From Floccularia luteovirens (Eukaryota; Basidiomycota; Agaricomycetes; Agaricales; Squamanitaceae): a DNA stretch of 64,000 bases. Below, piece by piece: positions 35,637 to 47,700 of this stretch. Position numbers and translations under genes: made by a program. Under the pieces are notes generated by a model that was not told the DNA's origin, did not search any database, and saw only the letters and a program-made list of their open reading frames with translations. The DNA lies in contig VSJF01000001.1 of the NCBI GenBank assembly GCA_009739215.1, positions 2,418,001-2,482,000 on the forward strand. Reading direction: 5' to 3'. Numbering within the stretch: the first letter of the stretch is position 1; every line of letters begins with the position of its first letter.

Positions 35637-36733
35637 ATGACAAGCGAGACTACAAAAGTCAAAGCAAAACTGAAAACTCTTACAGCTTCTCTCGATGAAC
35701 TCGAAGAAACACTAGAGCCACTCTTTGCTCAGTCTCTTCCAGAAACAATAGTAGGACTAGAACCCATTCAGCAAGCAAAACTGCAGACTGTTCTGCCATA
35801 TCTTGTCTATGATCTAATCTTTGGTGAGTGTTCTAGTCAGCTTCCCAAGTGAGCCAAGGTCTTAGCATTTTTTTTCCACAAGTTTACTTGAAGTCAAAGG
35901 GTATCGATCCGAAGACCCATCCCGTTATCCCTGAATTGGTATTATGCTTTTCCGTTTATGCAGCTCACTAACAGGACCGATACCACAGGACAGGGTACGC
36001 CAACATTTCCAAAAGATCGCTAATGCAGAAAAACCAGCCCCTTCTAGTTCGTTCATTTCTCTTGTTCCATTCCACATCCTGTATTCGAACACTACTTTGA
36101 CAGGAGGAGTCGAGATTGACAAAGCTGCCGCGAGTCGTTTCATCAAACATGCAATTGCACAAGCAACATGGGTAAGAACGCCTGCAGAAGAAGAAGAAAC
36201 ACCAGAAGCATCCTACGTCAAAGGAACGAGTACCAGTTAAGATAACAAGTAAAATGGAGGAACGTGCACAATACCAAAAAGAATTAAAGGAAGTAGATGC
36301 ACAAGAGTCTGACCATGAACTGCAAGTTTTCGAAGGCGCAGAAGAAACAGGCAATTCTATGGACGTGGATACCAACACGACTACTCTACCAAATAGTAAA
36401 CGCAAAAGACCTGCTATTGACCCGTTCGCAGGTAAGGCAGTTTTAGGAACTGATCTTATTCTTCTGCCTCACACGCATTTAGGTTTTGGTGATGAACCTT
36501 CTGTTCTCGAGATCAAACAAACCATTCTTAAAAAGTCAAGACCGGAGGAATCTCTGCAACTTAGCACTTCTTCCGAAACAGCTCGAGTCCCTTCGATGAA
36601 TCTACCGGCGCATACCGGTCCAAATGCTCCCGCAAAAACAAGCCCTTTGAAACATGATGAAGACGCCTCGGCCACGGAAATATCCCGTAAAGTTAAAACT
36701 AAGAAGTTGAAGAAAAAAGCAAAGAATCCTTGA
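35637..36733 (+). CDS. LRP1: C1D/LRP1 (Rrp47) nuclear exosome cofactor
   Basis: Role: Sas10/C1D-family protein that binds the exosome nuclease Rrp6 and supports 3' processing of rRNA, snRNA and snoRNA. Seen: exon 1 gives LKTLTASLDELEETLEPLFA and LQTVLPYLVYDLIF. After an intron comes VYLKSKGIDPKTHPVIPEL, then an intron to DRVRQHFQKIANAEKPAP. A third intron (about 36049-36100) leads to GGVEIDKAAASRFIKHAIAQ. Downstream, in another frame, SKERVPVKITSKMEERAQYQ and a basic C-terminus (KVKTKKLKKKAKN) follow to the stop at 36733. The last two blocks can only be joined by an unusually short intron (about 34 bases, GTAAGA to ACACCAG, 36171-36204) or by a frameshift. The basic tail, used for RNA binding in the family, is present. 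Confidence 0.88.
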
Positions 36734-36969
36734 TTTCATGTTATTGGTACTTGATTTACTATTTAGTATTACAACTATAACATTATACAACATTTAATTT
36801 CTCCATATACATAGGAAGTTGTGGAGTGAAGAACAGATAATATATACATCAGATCAATTCTGAACGGGAGTGTCACATTAAAGCAAACGACTTGTAGCAC
36901 AAGTTTCATCAGGAGCAGTTTCCTGCCAATACATATTGTATGTACCTTATACGATAAGGAGGTTGGCTC

Positions 36970-39888
36970 CTACATCGTTCTACAGCTGTCGTTGTCCAAA
37001 TCAGGGGAGTCCAGCGGAGAATTGTTGCCAGACCTCCTGGATCCTGGGGACCACCATCGTGTCGTACGACCAGCGTATTCATTCAAGTCGTTAGAGCCAG
37101 TTCCTCGTCTCGTAGTCGATTTCCGCCGTTTCTCTCTAGCATTCCGTACCGCATCCACAATTTGCCATGAATAGAACGTCTTGGCTACCACAAGCGTTTC
37201 ATCACATTCATCTTGACCAATCTTCAGATCTTCTTCAATCTCATCTCTAGCATCTAGATATCCCAGGCTTCGAGCGGCGTATGAGCGCCAGCCTTTACGA
37301 GGACGTGTCATACCTGACAGTTCCCTAACTAGACCCTCTCCGATACCACGACAGTCGATGGCAACAATCCTGGGATTAACAGCCTTTCGCTGACGACAAA
37401 GCTTGACGAAGCCACGCAACACCGAGCTGCCCATCCTTGTGTTATCAGCTTCAAGAACGACTAGTTTGGTGCAGGCACGAATGAGCGAGAACAGGGCATT
37501 ATCAGAAACGTTCTGGCTGCATGAGATAATGAGGTGTTCAAGCGCATATCCAGGTTCGGGTGTTTGCTTGTCAGCGGATGCATCCGGAACATCAGGAAGT
37601 GGAGTAATTGCTGTTAAGACAGCGTCGGTGATATCCATGGCGTCTTCGAGGTCAAGGCGCCTAATGTGAGGTGTCGTAGACAACAAACGAACTAGGCCAT
37701 CATCTTTGACGTCTGACCCAATTCCCGCCATCTCAAGGAACTCTAGTTTGGGCACTGAGTATGCTAGATTGGAGCATGCGGTGTCCGTAAGGAGGATACA
37801 AAATGATAAATTCAGATGACGCAGGGACGTAGTACGCCTTCGATATTTGTTATAGTCACCAGAATCCCGTCCAACTTGGTGGGCACTCAAAACTTGAGTT
37901 GGAACACCCAGATTCTCGTAGTCATCGTCATCGCAAGCTACGAATGCCTCTAAAGCTGAATTATGCAGCTGGCGAGCATAGCTAAGGTCTAAAACAGTGA
38001 GATGTGGAGTAGCTTTACCAAGGGTGCGCATCATGGAATCAGTAGTATGCCTAAGCCCGGAAAGTCGTAGAACCTTCAGCTTTAGATGATCACCTCGAGC
38101 GATTGCTGAGGCAGCTAGTGACTTAATACCGTCGGCGTCCATGTTAAGGCACCGGCTCATGTTAAGTGAAGTGAGATTATGGCAAGATGATGCGAGGACA
38201 TCACAGGTGGAATTTGTCACAGCCCCAAGGCCTTTGAGAGATAATTCTTGAACGGCCTTTGAGCGAATAAGAAGATAGTGAAGGGATTGAGTCGTTAATG
38301 CAGTACACCCCTGCAGGTTTATGACAGTAAGTTGAGTAAATGTGCATGACATATCAGGTGCCACTAAACACAGGTTGTCTGTGATGTCGGTAAGGCTGGA
38401 TGGATTGAGATGTACATGGCCCGCAATGTTCAAACTTCGTATGAAAGAGCCACCGGTATTGATGAGCCGTGAAATAATGGATGGAGGAAGGCCAGGAAAT
38501 GAGGTAAGATCGAGATCAGTCCACAGCTGGCCATCGAATACGAGCGACTGCCAAGATTTGGAAACCTATAAAGAACGTTAACACACTGCCTTGCTTGTTT
38601 ATCCTTATGGGAAGCTTACTCTGCTCAATCGGAATAGCTCCCGAATGCCCTTGTCTCTTCCGACCCAGATGCCTCGGGAGGATGAGGCTTTCGCAACGGA
38701 CCAACGGCCTTCTGCTACGGATTTCTGATGGTCCAGTTCGTGTATGTCAATGAGAAGTCTGAGAATATTTATTCGTAGCTCCTTTGGAAGGACGTGATCG
38801 AAATAGTCGAGAATTTGGAGAGGCAATGGTTGAAAGACATCAGTACATGCTACGGGGACGAAGTCAAGAGCCGAGATGGGAAGAGGTGAGGAATTTGAAC
38901 GGCCTTTGCCTTTCAGAAGATGGCGAGTTGGTGGAGACCAAGTGGTTGATTTCTGAATGGCAGTGGACTCGCCTGATTTGGCTGATATGTACCAGGGAGG
39001 GAGACAGCCAATTTGCATAGACTGAGAGTTAGTGTCAACTATTTCTTCAATATTTGGAGATGGAGAATCGCGTTTCCCGAGCAATTTACGAGCAAGATTA
39101 CTCGGCATTCTGGAATTCCCCAACTTCATCTTTATCTTGTTCATGGAGAGAGAAGTTGTAGATGGGTCGGAATGGGTAGCAAGACAGGTGAGTGAATGAC
39201 GACGGGTAGGTAAGGTGTGTGAGGGGCCTATATGCACATTTACACCTTCTGAGACTTTGTGCGTAGCAGGGGCAAGGTCAATGCTCCTTTGACGTTGGAT
39301 GCTGTGATTGGAGCCATATGAGGAAGGACCAGGAGTGGACGATGTATATGAAGCAGGCAGCCAGTCTACATGGCTGTAACCTAATTCAGAAGTTGTGAAC
39401 ATTAGTGGGGGTAAAGAAGGAGGCTCTTCTTTATCTTTGCCATTCCGTGATATTTCACCATCACTAATTAATGGTGATCTTTCGGATGCATCAAATGAAA
39501 TGTTTGATTGATCAAAGAAAAGGGAAGGAGGACTAGAGAGCGAAGTGTAAGACGATGAACTCATTGCAATGGAAGAGGAGGAGAACGATGGCCTGGAGGA
39601 TGAAATAGGGGGAGAAATATCGAAAATGTCGTGGATGACAGAGGAGTCGCCAATAGGCACTGGTTGGGTTGGAGATTTACCCTTCCCCGCAGAATTTAAA
39701 GTAGTGACCTCCTGGTCTCCATGCCTTTCAGGTGATGGGACGTTATGTGAAAGCATGTATGTAGAGAACTCTATGGAGGTTCGGTCGTGCAAAGCAGACT
39801 GAGCTGTGCTTGATTGTATTGATGAAGCGGAACTTTGATTAAAGGAGGAATCCTCGTTATCGATGCCATGCGTGATGGTCGTGCTCAT
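36970..39888 (-). CDS. F-box / leucine-rich repeat protein
   Basis: Role: likely substrate receptor of an SCF ubiquitin ligase; target unknown. Seen: two exons split by one short intron (about 38564-38622). Exon 1, from the ATG at 39886-39888, starts with a disordered Ser-rich region of about 300 residues. Then an F-box follows (FQPLPLQILDYFDHVLPKEL, RINILRLLIDIHELD, IRELFRLSRV), running over the intron into SKSWQSLVFDGQLWTDLDL. Exon 2 holds a series of RNI-type leucine-rich repeats: QLTVINLQGCTALTTQSLHY, HNLTSLNMSRCLNMDADGIK, LKVLRLSGLRHTTDSMMRTL, LTVLDLSYARQLHNSALEAF, LRHLNLSFCILLTDTACSNL, IRRLDLEDAMDITDAVLTAI. The C-terminus is basic (REKRRKSTTRRG). The layout resembles the Fbl/Grr1 class, but I see no specific orthology. 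Stop at 36970-36972. Confidence 0.9.
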
Positions 39889-40528
39889 AACGGGAGCCTT
39901 GCGGAGGCGGGGCGACTAGAATGATGTTACAGACTTTAGATAGTAGAGTGATACAGATATACAACAAGTACAGAAACGAAGAAGAGGTGTGGTGGGGGAG
40001 AGGCTGGAGAGGAGAAGAGTTTATGTGGCAGATAAGCTGGATTGATTCACATTTCAGGGAGCCTCAGTCTCTCGTCTCGGAGTGCCAGTGACGTCCAAGT
40101 ATCTATTTTCGTTTATTTATTTATTTAATTTCTTTACCCGGTCTTCTGCTGTCTTAGCTTAGACCAGCTACTTTTGCGCTGGCAGACATCTCCGGTCCTA
40201 TCATGTACGGAGCATACACTGCCCAAAGGGGCTCTCCACCCTGGATTGATAAAGCCGTACCTCATGGTCATTAGGCCCTCGCTCCCGCTCTGCCGATATG
40301 TTCATGCATGCATTGATCTCTTGTCAACATGTTACGCTGCATACATGCTCAAAGTAATTGGAATAATATCATATTTTACGACAAGGTACAACAGTATGTG
40401 CCATACTTAAATGAATAAACAAGATTCCACAATCAGCTAAATAATTCGCGATAGGCGTCGAATTCAATGCCAGTATAATGTAAAGAGATAGTTGGATATG
40501 TTCAGTTTGCCAAAAAAAAAATAGTTCA
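39889..40528. other. Intergenic region
   Basis: About 640 bases: the F-box gene promoter, with purine tracts on the plus strand around 39.97 kb and a T-rich stretch near 40.11 kb, and the 3' flank of the YABBY/HMG-like gene. No gene is seen. Confidence 0.5.
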
Positions 40529-40936
40529 TCAAGCAGCAGCTGCATTCTTCGGGTTCTCCTTTGCCTGTTTCCAATTTGACGTGGCTAGGACAAATCTGCA
40601 TATTTGAAATTTAACTTCGGGGGTTTATATCAAATGGAAAAACGGTCTTACCTCTCTTTGTGCGGCATGTCAGGCTCATTTTCTCTGAGACGTGCCATTT
40701 CATTTCTCTGCAGGACAAATGAACTTTCGGCGCAGGAAAATTTTTTTTTTTGAAAAAAAAATCCTCACCATAAACTTATTGAATGCTGTCATCTTTTTCT
40801 TCGGACCAGCTCCACCCGGAGACTTGGCTACACACACTCAAAGGTCAGGAAAAAAATGTAATCATTACTGTGCTAAAACCTCACTTTTTCTGGGTGCCTT
40901 GGCAGGAGCCTCCTTTGGTTCAGCGCGTGGGGGCAT
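40529..40936 (-). CDS. 77-residue YABBY/HMG-box-like protein
   Basis: Role: small proteins with a C-terminal YABBY/HMG-like fold are probable DNA-binding chromatin factors; function in fungi is unclear. Seen by joining four short exons from the ATG at 40934-40936. Exon 1 is MPPRAEPKEAPAKAPRK, a basic Ala/Pro/Lys tail of the histone-H1/HMG kind. Exon 2 gives TKSPGGAGPKKKMTAFNKFM, exon 3 RNEMARLRENEPDMPHKE, and exon 4 RFVLATSNWKQAKENPKN, ending AAAA with its stop at 40529-40531. The pattern FNKFM-x(8)-EN-x-P-x-MPHKERF...NWK matches HMG-box helices I-II and the YABBY C-terminal block. Splice signals are GTGAGG/GTAAGA donors with TGTAG/TGCAG acceptors. The gene is intact and too fragmented to show as one open frame. 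Confidence 0.82.
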
Positions 40937-41836
40937 GGTCAATATTATGTGGAAGATGTGGAGGGACGCGTCGAATCGCGTGCCGGGAATGACAATAATA
41001 CGAGAAAGAGAGCTGGAGTATAGATTAATGAATAAAAATTGGGATGTTAAAGAGTGAGAGCTTACGGTGATGAAAGAGTTTTGACCGAGTAGGAGTGGGA
41101 TGTAGGAAAAAAAGGTTCAAAAAGAGCATTATGGTTCAGTTTGGCGGAACTTATACTTACTGAGGGGCATTCAAATGACAGGGCTTCGATCGTGTATAAC
41201 GTCCCCCAGACACCCCAATATGCCTCTTCATCCAACGACAAGCTTGAATTTTAGTGTTTCATTCTTCTGGTACCCCACTTCCTTTCTGGCAGCTTTCTGT
41301 CGCAATACTGCCTGAATCCCATGTGCACCATGCTTGTCCAACATTCATCGAATTGCCTTATCTCAATTCAAGTTTATTCGGCAACTGCCATCTTCCTCAA
41401 ATGCCAGGGGTGGAACCATACATATATCCCAGGTCCCCGTGAGAACAAGACGCGATCATCCCTAGTGCAACGCAAATCGTTCCTTGCAATTGAGTGTGGA
41501 TTTAAATTCATGCTCCTTGTGCAATACATAAACCACCCCCCAGAAATATAAATTTACGATGCTTGTGAGTAGACAATTCAGGTTGTCAATCCCTATTCAT
41601 GAAATCCAGGAACCTGTTTCTCGGACTCGTAATGTACCAAATTAGGAATGTGGATAATTGAAGTGTCGCTATTGACTTCCACCTATTGTACTTTGGTGTA
41701 CGAGATTCGACCCATGTGCTTGTAAGAAAGAAGTGAACCCATCATCTACAATTGTCATAATGCTCTCAGGTCCAAGTCACTTTGTTCCGGGGTGTCAACG
41801 AAAGTACACATGTGTTTTTACTGAAGAGGGACTAGC
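40937..41836. other. Intergenic region
   Basis: About 900 bases between the YABBY/HMG-like start and the VPS33 stop, holding the promoter of the former. Short plus-strand frames (41254-41551) have no family resemblance. Confidence 0.5.
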
Positions 41837-44501
41837 TCATTTCTCTTTCGCAACATCGGCAACACTCTCAATGATGCTCGCTCCGCTAACAATTCCCGTC
41901 GTCGCAATCAAGAACTTTCGGCCTGATACATCATCGTCAGAACAAGTCTCTGTTCTCAGCTCCATGGAGCCATCATACCTTTATTCTGTCGCCCCACCCA
42001 CCGCAACGCGGCTATTTCGGTGTATGTACATCCACCAAGGAAGAACACCACTGTTGTTGTCGTTTGCTCGGCCAATCGTACTATAAAAAGGAATCGGCAT
42101 ATGTACTGAATAAAACAATGTGTATTTTCTCACCCGATGTTGCAGAAGATTGCTTCTCTAAATCTTTCTGTACAATATCAAAAGTTTCCCCAGATACTGA
42201 CGTAATGACATCCTCAAATCCTTTCCAGCCCACAATGGGGTGCGCCTGGACTTTCCCCGCACTCGTTTTCCCTTGAGTAACATCAGAACTCGTCTCATTA
42301 GAAGGTTTTTCTTTCTCAGCTGGGTTGCTAAGGACTCCTCCTTTCTGTGCAATACACTGAATCAACCGTATACTGATCGGTGCGTACCCAGAGTAGACAA
42401 AGCTGATGTCGTTTTCAACCTCATCAAGAGCTTCTGGGTCGTCATCGATTAGTAAACGCAAAGATTTTCTCAATGAAGTATAAGGGTATTTCGCATGGGA
42501 TAGAAGTGACGCTGAAGATGATGGGATTGGATTGGGTAACATGATCGCAAGCGGGTGTGAAGCTAAAGCTAACAAAAGAGGTAAGAGTTGATATCCATAC
42601 GCCTATAAAAGAAATTTAGTGAGATTTTCTGGAATAAAATTTTGAACTTGCACGCGAACCTGTAAAATTTCACGTTTCAGGTTTTCTAGTGTCTTTGCTT
42701 TGATACCTCCAGATGTGATACTAGCGAGGCATAAAAGTCGAACCACGGTTGGCATATCTGCACCTTGTGCTATCATATCCTCTATGGCGAGTATCTGTGC
42801 AGAGATCTCATATGACGCCAATAGGTCTGATTAATTGAACCTGTCAAACTTGCTAATGCTAGAAGGAACCATAAGACCCACTTTGCTGAATTTCAAGGGA
42901 TTTATTAAATTGTTCGGTTCGTGTAAATGGAACAATCATCTCAGAAAGGCCAGTATCTGCCCTTATAGTAAATACTATGCATATCATCACTAATAAACCA
43001 TTCGACGTACGAAGTCTCAGAGCTTGATGCTCTGTTTGAAGCCCACCTAGCTTTCCGACAAAATCCCTTAACTGAGACACAGTCTTGGACTGGAGATCTG
43101 CCTAAAGCACGGCCATTTGTGATTACGAGCATTAGTGGAAAGCAAGGACTGACTTTATAATTCTCATCAAGCCGATGTGCAATTTTGTTGAGTCTTCTGC
43201 CGATAGATGAGAAGTTTAGATCCCGTAACTCGGCAAAGAGAGGATCTGTGGAAGTGCTCAGATGGTGCTTCTTCTTGGCCTCTTTTTTGACAGAGACAAC
43301 TGGCACTGCAGTTGTGGAATTTCCCGCAGCATTATTGGACCCAGGTGCTGGTGGAGACAATAACGATACGGGAATCTCGACATGGGCTATCAGACACGAA
43401 CAGTCAGCAGACGTAGATAATTGGAAAGTGATCTCACAATTTTTAATTCCCACAACTTCATCTAGCAAGCCCTCGTAGGTCAGTTGTGTGAGTAGGGGAG
43501 TTATCATATCCACCCGACGATCAAGGACAATCAAGGAATCTATCTTCATAGAAGACGAAACGAACTCTGGTTGAGATCCACCAGTCGACCGTTTTGGAGC
43601 GTGACGCGTCAATAGGGTTGCTAAACGCTAGATGGTTGTCTTAAAAATCCAAATAATGGCAGCCAAGATTATATACATACATTAGCATAGTCCCCTTTGC
43701 CTATGATCCTTGGAAAATACCCAAATCTTTTTTGTAGAGTGTCCAAGGCCTGCATAGAATCATGAATAACGGTTTCATCCCCGTCCTAGTAGTCACAGTC
43801 AGTTAACAAGTATATAGAACATAAAAAGTACCACTTACAACCCAGAGTTCCCTGAATGCATTGTCAAGTTCAAGTGACACGAGATCGTCAGCTAGTGGAA
43901 TGAATTGCAGGTTGTAGGATGAAATTGTGACATCTCCCAGAACCCCCTCCTCTTCTAGGATCCTTGACACCAAAGTTGAAACTCTAGGCACGAGCAGCAG
44001 CGTGTATGTGTGATTCCGCGATTCCTTTACGTGTCGCTTAATCTGATCTTGCATGAAAGTGTTGGTACCAGATAGATGACCCAAAAACCAGAACATACCA
44101 GTGATAATCTTGACGTACTTGATTTTAGGACGACATAGATAGACTATATTCGTTGTGGTGGACGTTAGAGGACCAGCTTCCAGCCAAAACATCTTGTCTA
44201 CACCGTGATGCTACAAGTGAAGAAGTTAAGTACTTGTCCCATATTGATGAGGTTTTCAACGTGCCTACCTTGAGCAACGATACCTCTATCACCAGACTCA
44301 GAGGCCCCGCCAAGGTTGTGTCCAGCACCAACGTCTTCGCACCATTAACCTGTGGAACTATGAGTCTGCGCAGACGGAGGAGAGCGATTTTCAAACCGAA
44401 TTCAACGCGTCAACGAGACCAGTCTTAGCAGTATCCTTCAGTAAATTTACGTTTGGACTTGAATCACCATTCTGTGCATGTTCCTGACCATCTTGTGCCA
44501 T
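41837..44501 (-). CDS. VPS33: Vacuolar sorting protein VPS33 (Sec1/Munc18 family)
   Basis: Role: SM-family subunit of the HOPS and CORVET tethering complexes, which clamps SNAREs for fusion at endosome and vacuole. Seen: the start is the ATG at 44499-44501 (MAQDGQEHAQNGDSSPN). Then KTLVLDTTLAGPLSLVIEVS, MFWLEAGPLTSTTTNIVYLC and KRHVKESRNHTYTLLLVPR. FIPLADDLVSLELDNAFREL follows, then KRFGYFPRIIGKGDYAN over introns. SLIVLDRRVDMITPLLTQLT and YEGLLDEVVGI are the SM-family signature. Next come LNKIAHRLDENY and a helical region with FENLKREILQVR-type segments. The C-terminus VVFFLGGCTYTEIAALRW is diagnostic, followed across an intron by RKFLIATTGIVSGASII. Stop at 41837-41839. About ten introns interrupt it. 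A Lys/Ser-rich loop (KKEAKKKHHLSTSTD) is inserted near the middle. Confidence 0.94.
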
Positions 44502-44736
44502 CCGTTATGTATCGATATCAGTCGAGTACAATGTGCAACACTGAATAACTTGTCACTGTTTGTTGCAAATGATGACTTCATCGATCAAATTAAAAGCAAA
44601 TATTGTAAAACCAATCTATGCCATGCATGCATACGAAACGCTACTGAACATATGATTAAGTCTACAATCTAATAGTGAAATATATGCTATAGACATTGAA
44701 TGAGTGTCCTTGGATGATCAGATATCACGAATATCA

Positions 44737-47700
44737 TCAGATAGAATTCCTTCGCGCGCTTCGCCCTTTCTTTTTGCCAGAACCCGATTTTCCGTTCCCA
44801 TCAATTAATGCCGAAGGAAGTCGCCCCTCTTCTTCGAATTTTTCTAGAATATCCATGGCAGTACGATAACCCTTTGCATACAATTCCTCGAATTTATTGA
44901 ATTGTAAAGTACCATACTATTATCAGTTAATTGAAATCAGTAATGTCGCTACGTGGAGATCATTTCGACTTACCTCCTGCACGGGCATTTGTATATATAG
45001 GCAGTCTTTGGCTACTTTTGCAGCTTCCAGTGTAGTTACACTCGAAACGCTTTGTGAAAGATTAAGAACAATAAGGGAAGACTAAATCAAAATTTCACAC
45101 GTACTATGCAAGGCGGCTTTGTATTTCAGGAATCGCAGGAACATGCCTTGCATTGGAAAAAGGATTCCATCGGTTAATGAGGAGCCACCACCCGGATACC
45201 GTGTCTCCGAAGTTTCTTGGGGAATTGTCATCAAGCTAATAGCATTTAGTAGATGAAGTAATAAAATTAATCACCCCCACGTACAGATCCAACATCGCAT
45301 GCAAAAACAACGCTGGCGCCCATTGACATCATTGCAGATACGGGCAAATTGTCAACTATATCACAAAACTTAACCGAAAGTATTTGAAATAAAGTTATAT
45401 TCTTACTGTAACCACCATCAACAAGCATGTTTCCGTTATCACACAAAGGAGGAAGTAAACCAACCAATGTCATGGAAGCACCTTTCCAACTCATGTCATG
45501 GTAAGTCATAAAAAATACGATGAAATACGCACGGATGAACCTCCAAGCATAACCAGTCTCATGTATTTCCATGCGAGACGTGATAATATTTGTGGTATTG
45601 CAAAAAAATGGTAGCCACATGTCCTCAATGTGAAGATCATAGAATGCCTATTTCAGGTGAGCATGGCATGCATGATAAAGAAGTGTTATCAAACCTTATA
45701 TATCGACCGGTTAAATTCGTGCCCCTGTGAATATTGGGTCAGTTGCCATGTGAGATCACCTTATAGTATATAAACTAACTGTCGTATATGCCACAATAGG
45801 GTACGTGACATCAGAAAGGATTCTCCAGAAATTACCCATCCTTCCACTAAATTGTTTGGCTCGACCAGAACTAGATATCAGATCTCCTTCTCGCGCATAA
45901 AGCCCACCGATCAAAGCCCCAATGCTTGTACCTGATGGGTGTCGGTTACAATGAGTTGTGCACAGGTTACGTGATATTCTCACCTGCAATATGGTCGATG
46001 GGAATTCCATTCTCTTCTAAAGCACGTATCAATCCCTATGGCACATTAGTGCAACTTCAGAACAACAAAAGGATAAATACCTACAAGATGAGCTATTCCA
46101 CGTGCACCACCACCGCCAAGGACCACTCCGATGGTTTTGCCACAAATTCTCCGAGCAAGGCGAGAAAAATCATTCGTATGAGGAAGCCGTTGTGGACGAA
46201 TATCAGATGATCCACCACGATACTTCTGAATGCCACTCTGAACCTTGTCCTTGAGGTTTTTCAATGCAGTCACAGCATCAGGATCCTTCGCAATTGTATG
46301 AGCCTTTTGGATAGGTAAAACGAGTCCCTGATTTCCCGTTAAGTTAAGGAGTCAAAAATTTGTCAAGAAAACAGACCGGTAGCTCGACGTGTACGTGCTG
46401 ATGGACCCATGGTCGATTCTGAAATGCTCTCAGCAAGAATTCGGATGGAAAGTTGGTAACTGATGGCTAACCTTAAGCCATTCCCGCGTGGATCCAGGAG
46501 TAACTGAACGATCTGGATGCAAGAGAATTAATTCTTTACGAGCCGTTGTCTTCATAGAGAGCAGCAAGCGTTCATATTCCCCTATAGATGCGTCCTCACC
46601 CATCCCGACAACCATGACATAGTCTGCCTGTACAGATTCAGTTGTTTATTTGTAAGATAATAAACATGATCTTACCTGTCGGATACAGGTCTGCGTCCAA
46701 GAGCTATTGACAGGCGAGTCCGCGACATAAAGCACAGTCTTGAATCTCTGCTCTTGATCTGCTAACCAACCCGCTGACTACGTAACTTTTAGTCAAAGTA
46801 TATGATTGAGGATTTGCGTTTGTATCTTACTTTGAGCTTTCCCATCCTTGTGAAGGCATGCCGACCGAGATGAGACGATATAATTGTTTGATTAAGATAC
46901 GAAGTCGAGGCTCCTATACCTTCAAGCGCAGACTGCAACTTGCGAGCAAAGGCATCGACGGGAACGCTACGAGATACAGGCAAAACTGCGACCGTCTTGA
47001 GATTTGAGTTGTTGCGACCAAGTTCTGGAGTCGACTTTCGTCCATTGGCGTCAACTTCATCACGCACACGTGAAGCGATCATACGCAAAAGTCTCAAAAC
47101 TTTCTCAGAATAACGTTACCAAAACATTTAGAGATACTCACTGTGCAGTGGTTTGAGGATTCCTAACGATGGTAATATTCAATCAGTAAGAGGCAGGAGG
47201 GGATATTAAATGACTGGAGCTAACCTTGCAGAGATAGCATTGAACAGTGTTTGGGGCATTCGGATAAGTTCAGTATCACGGATTGCATGAACCGTATTTC
47301 TTCGGGGTGAACTAGTAATAACATCTAGTTCTCCAACGCTATCGCCTTGCCCATATTCCCCTAGTATGGTCACGCCCCCTTTTTCATTCTCTGTAATAGA
47401 TCGGAGACGTCCGTTTATGACTATGTAGAAGCTGTCGCTGACATCATCTGGTCGCCAAAGAACTTGACCTGCATTAACTTGCATCCAGTCGAGAGATGCA
47501 TCGATATGTAGAACTACAGGAATGAGGTGAGTTGCATATGTTTATGATTAAATGACAACGTACCAAGGGGTGATAACATAGATATAAGACGTTTCGCTAG
47601 AGTGAGTAGAACTATAGGTCGTTTCTCAAGCAATCTCTCTAAGGCATGTAGTGGTAGAAAGCCAACGTATGAATCTGTCTTCGCTACAATATCCACGTAC

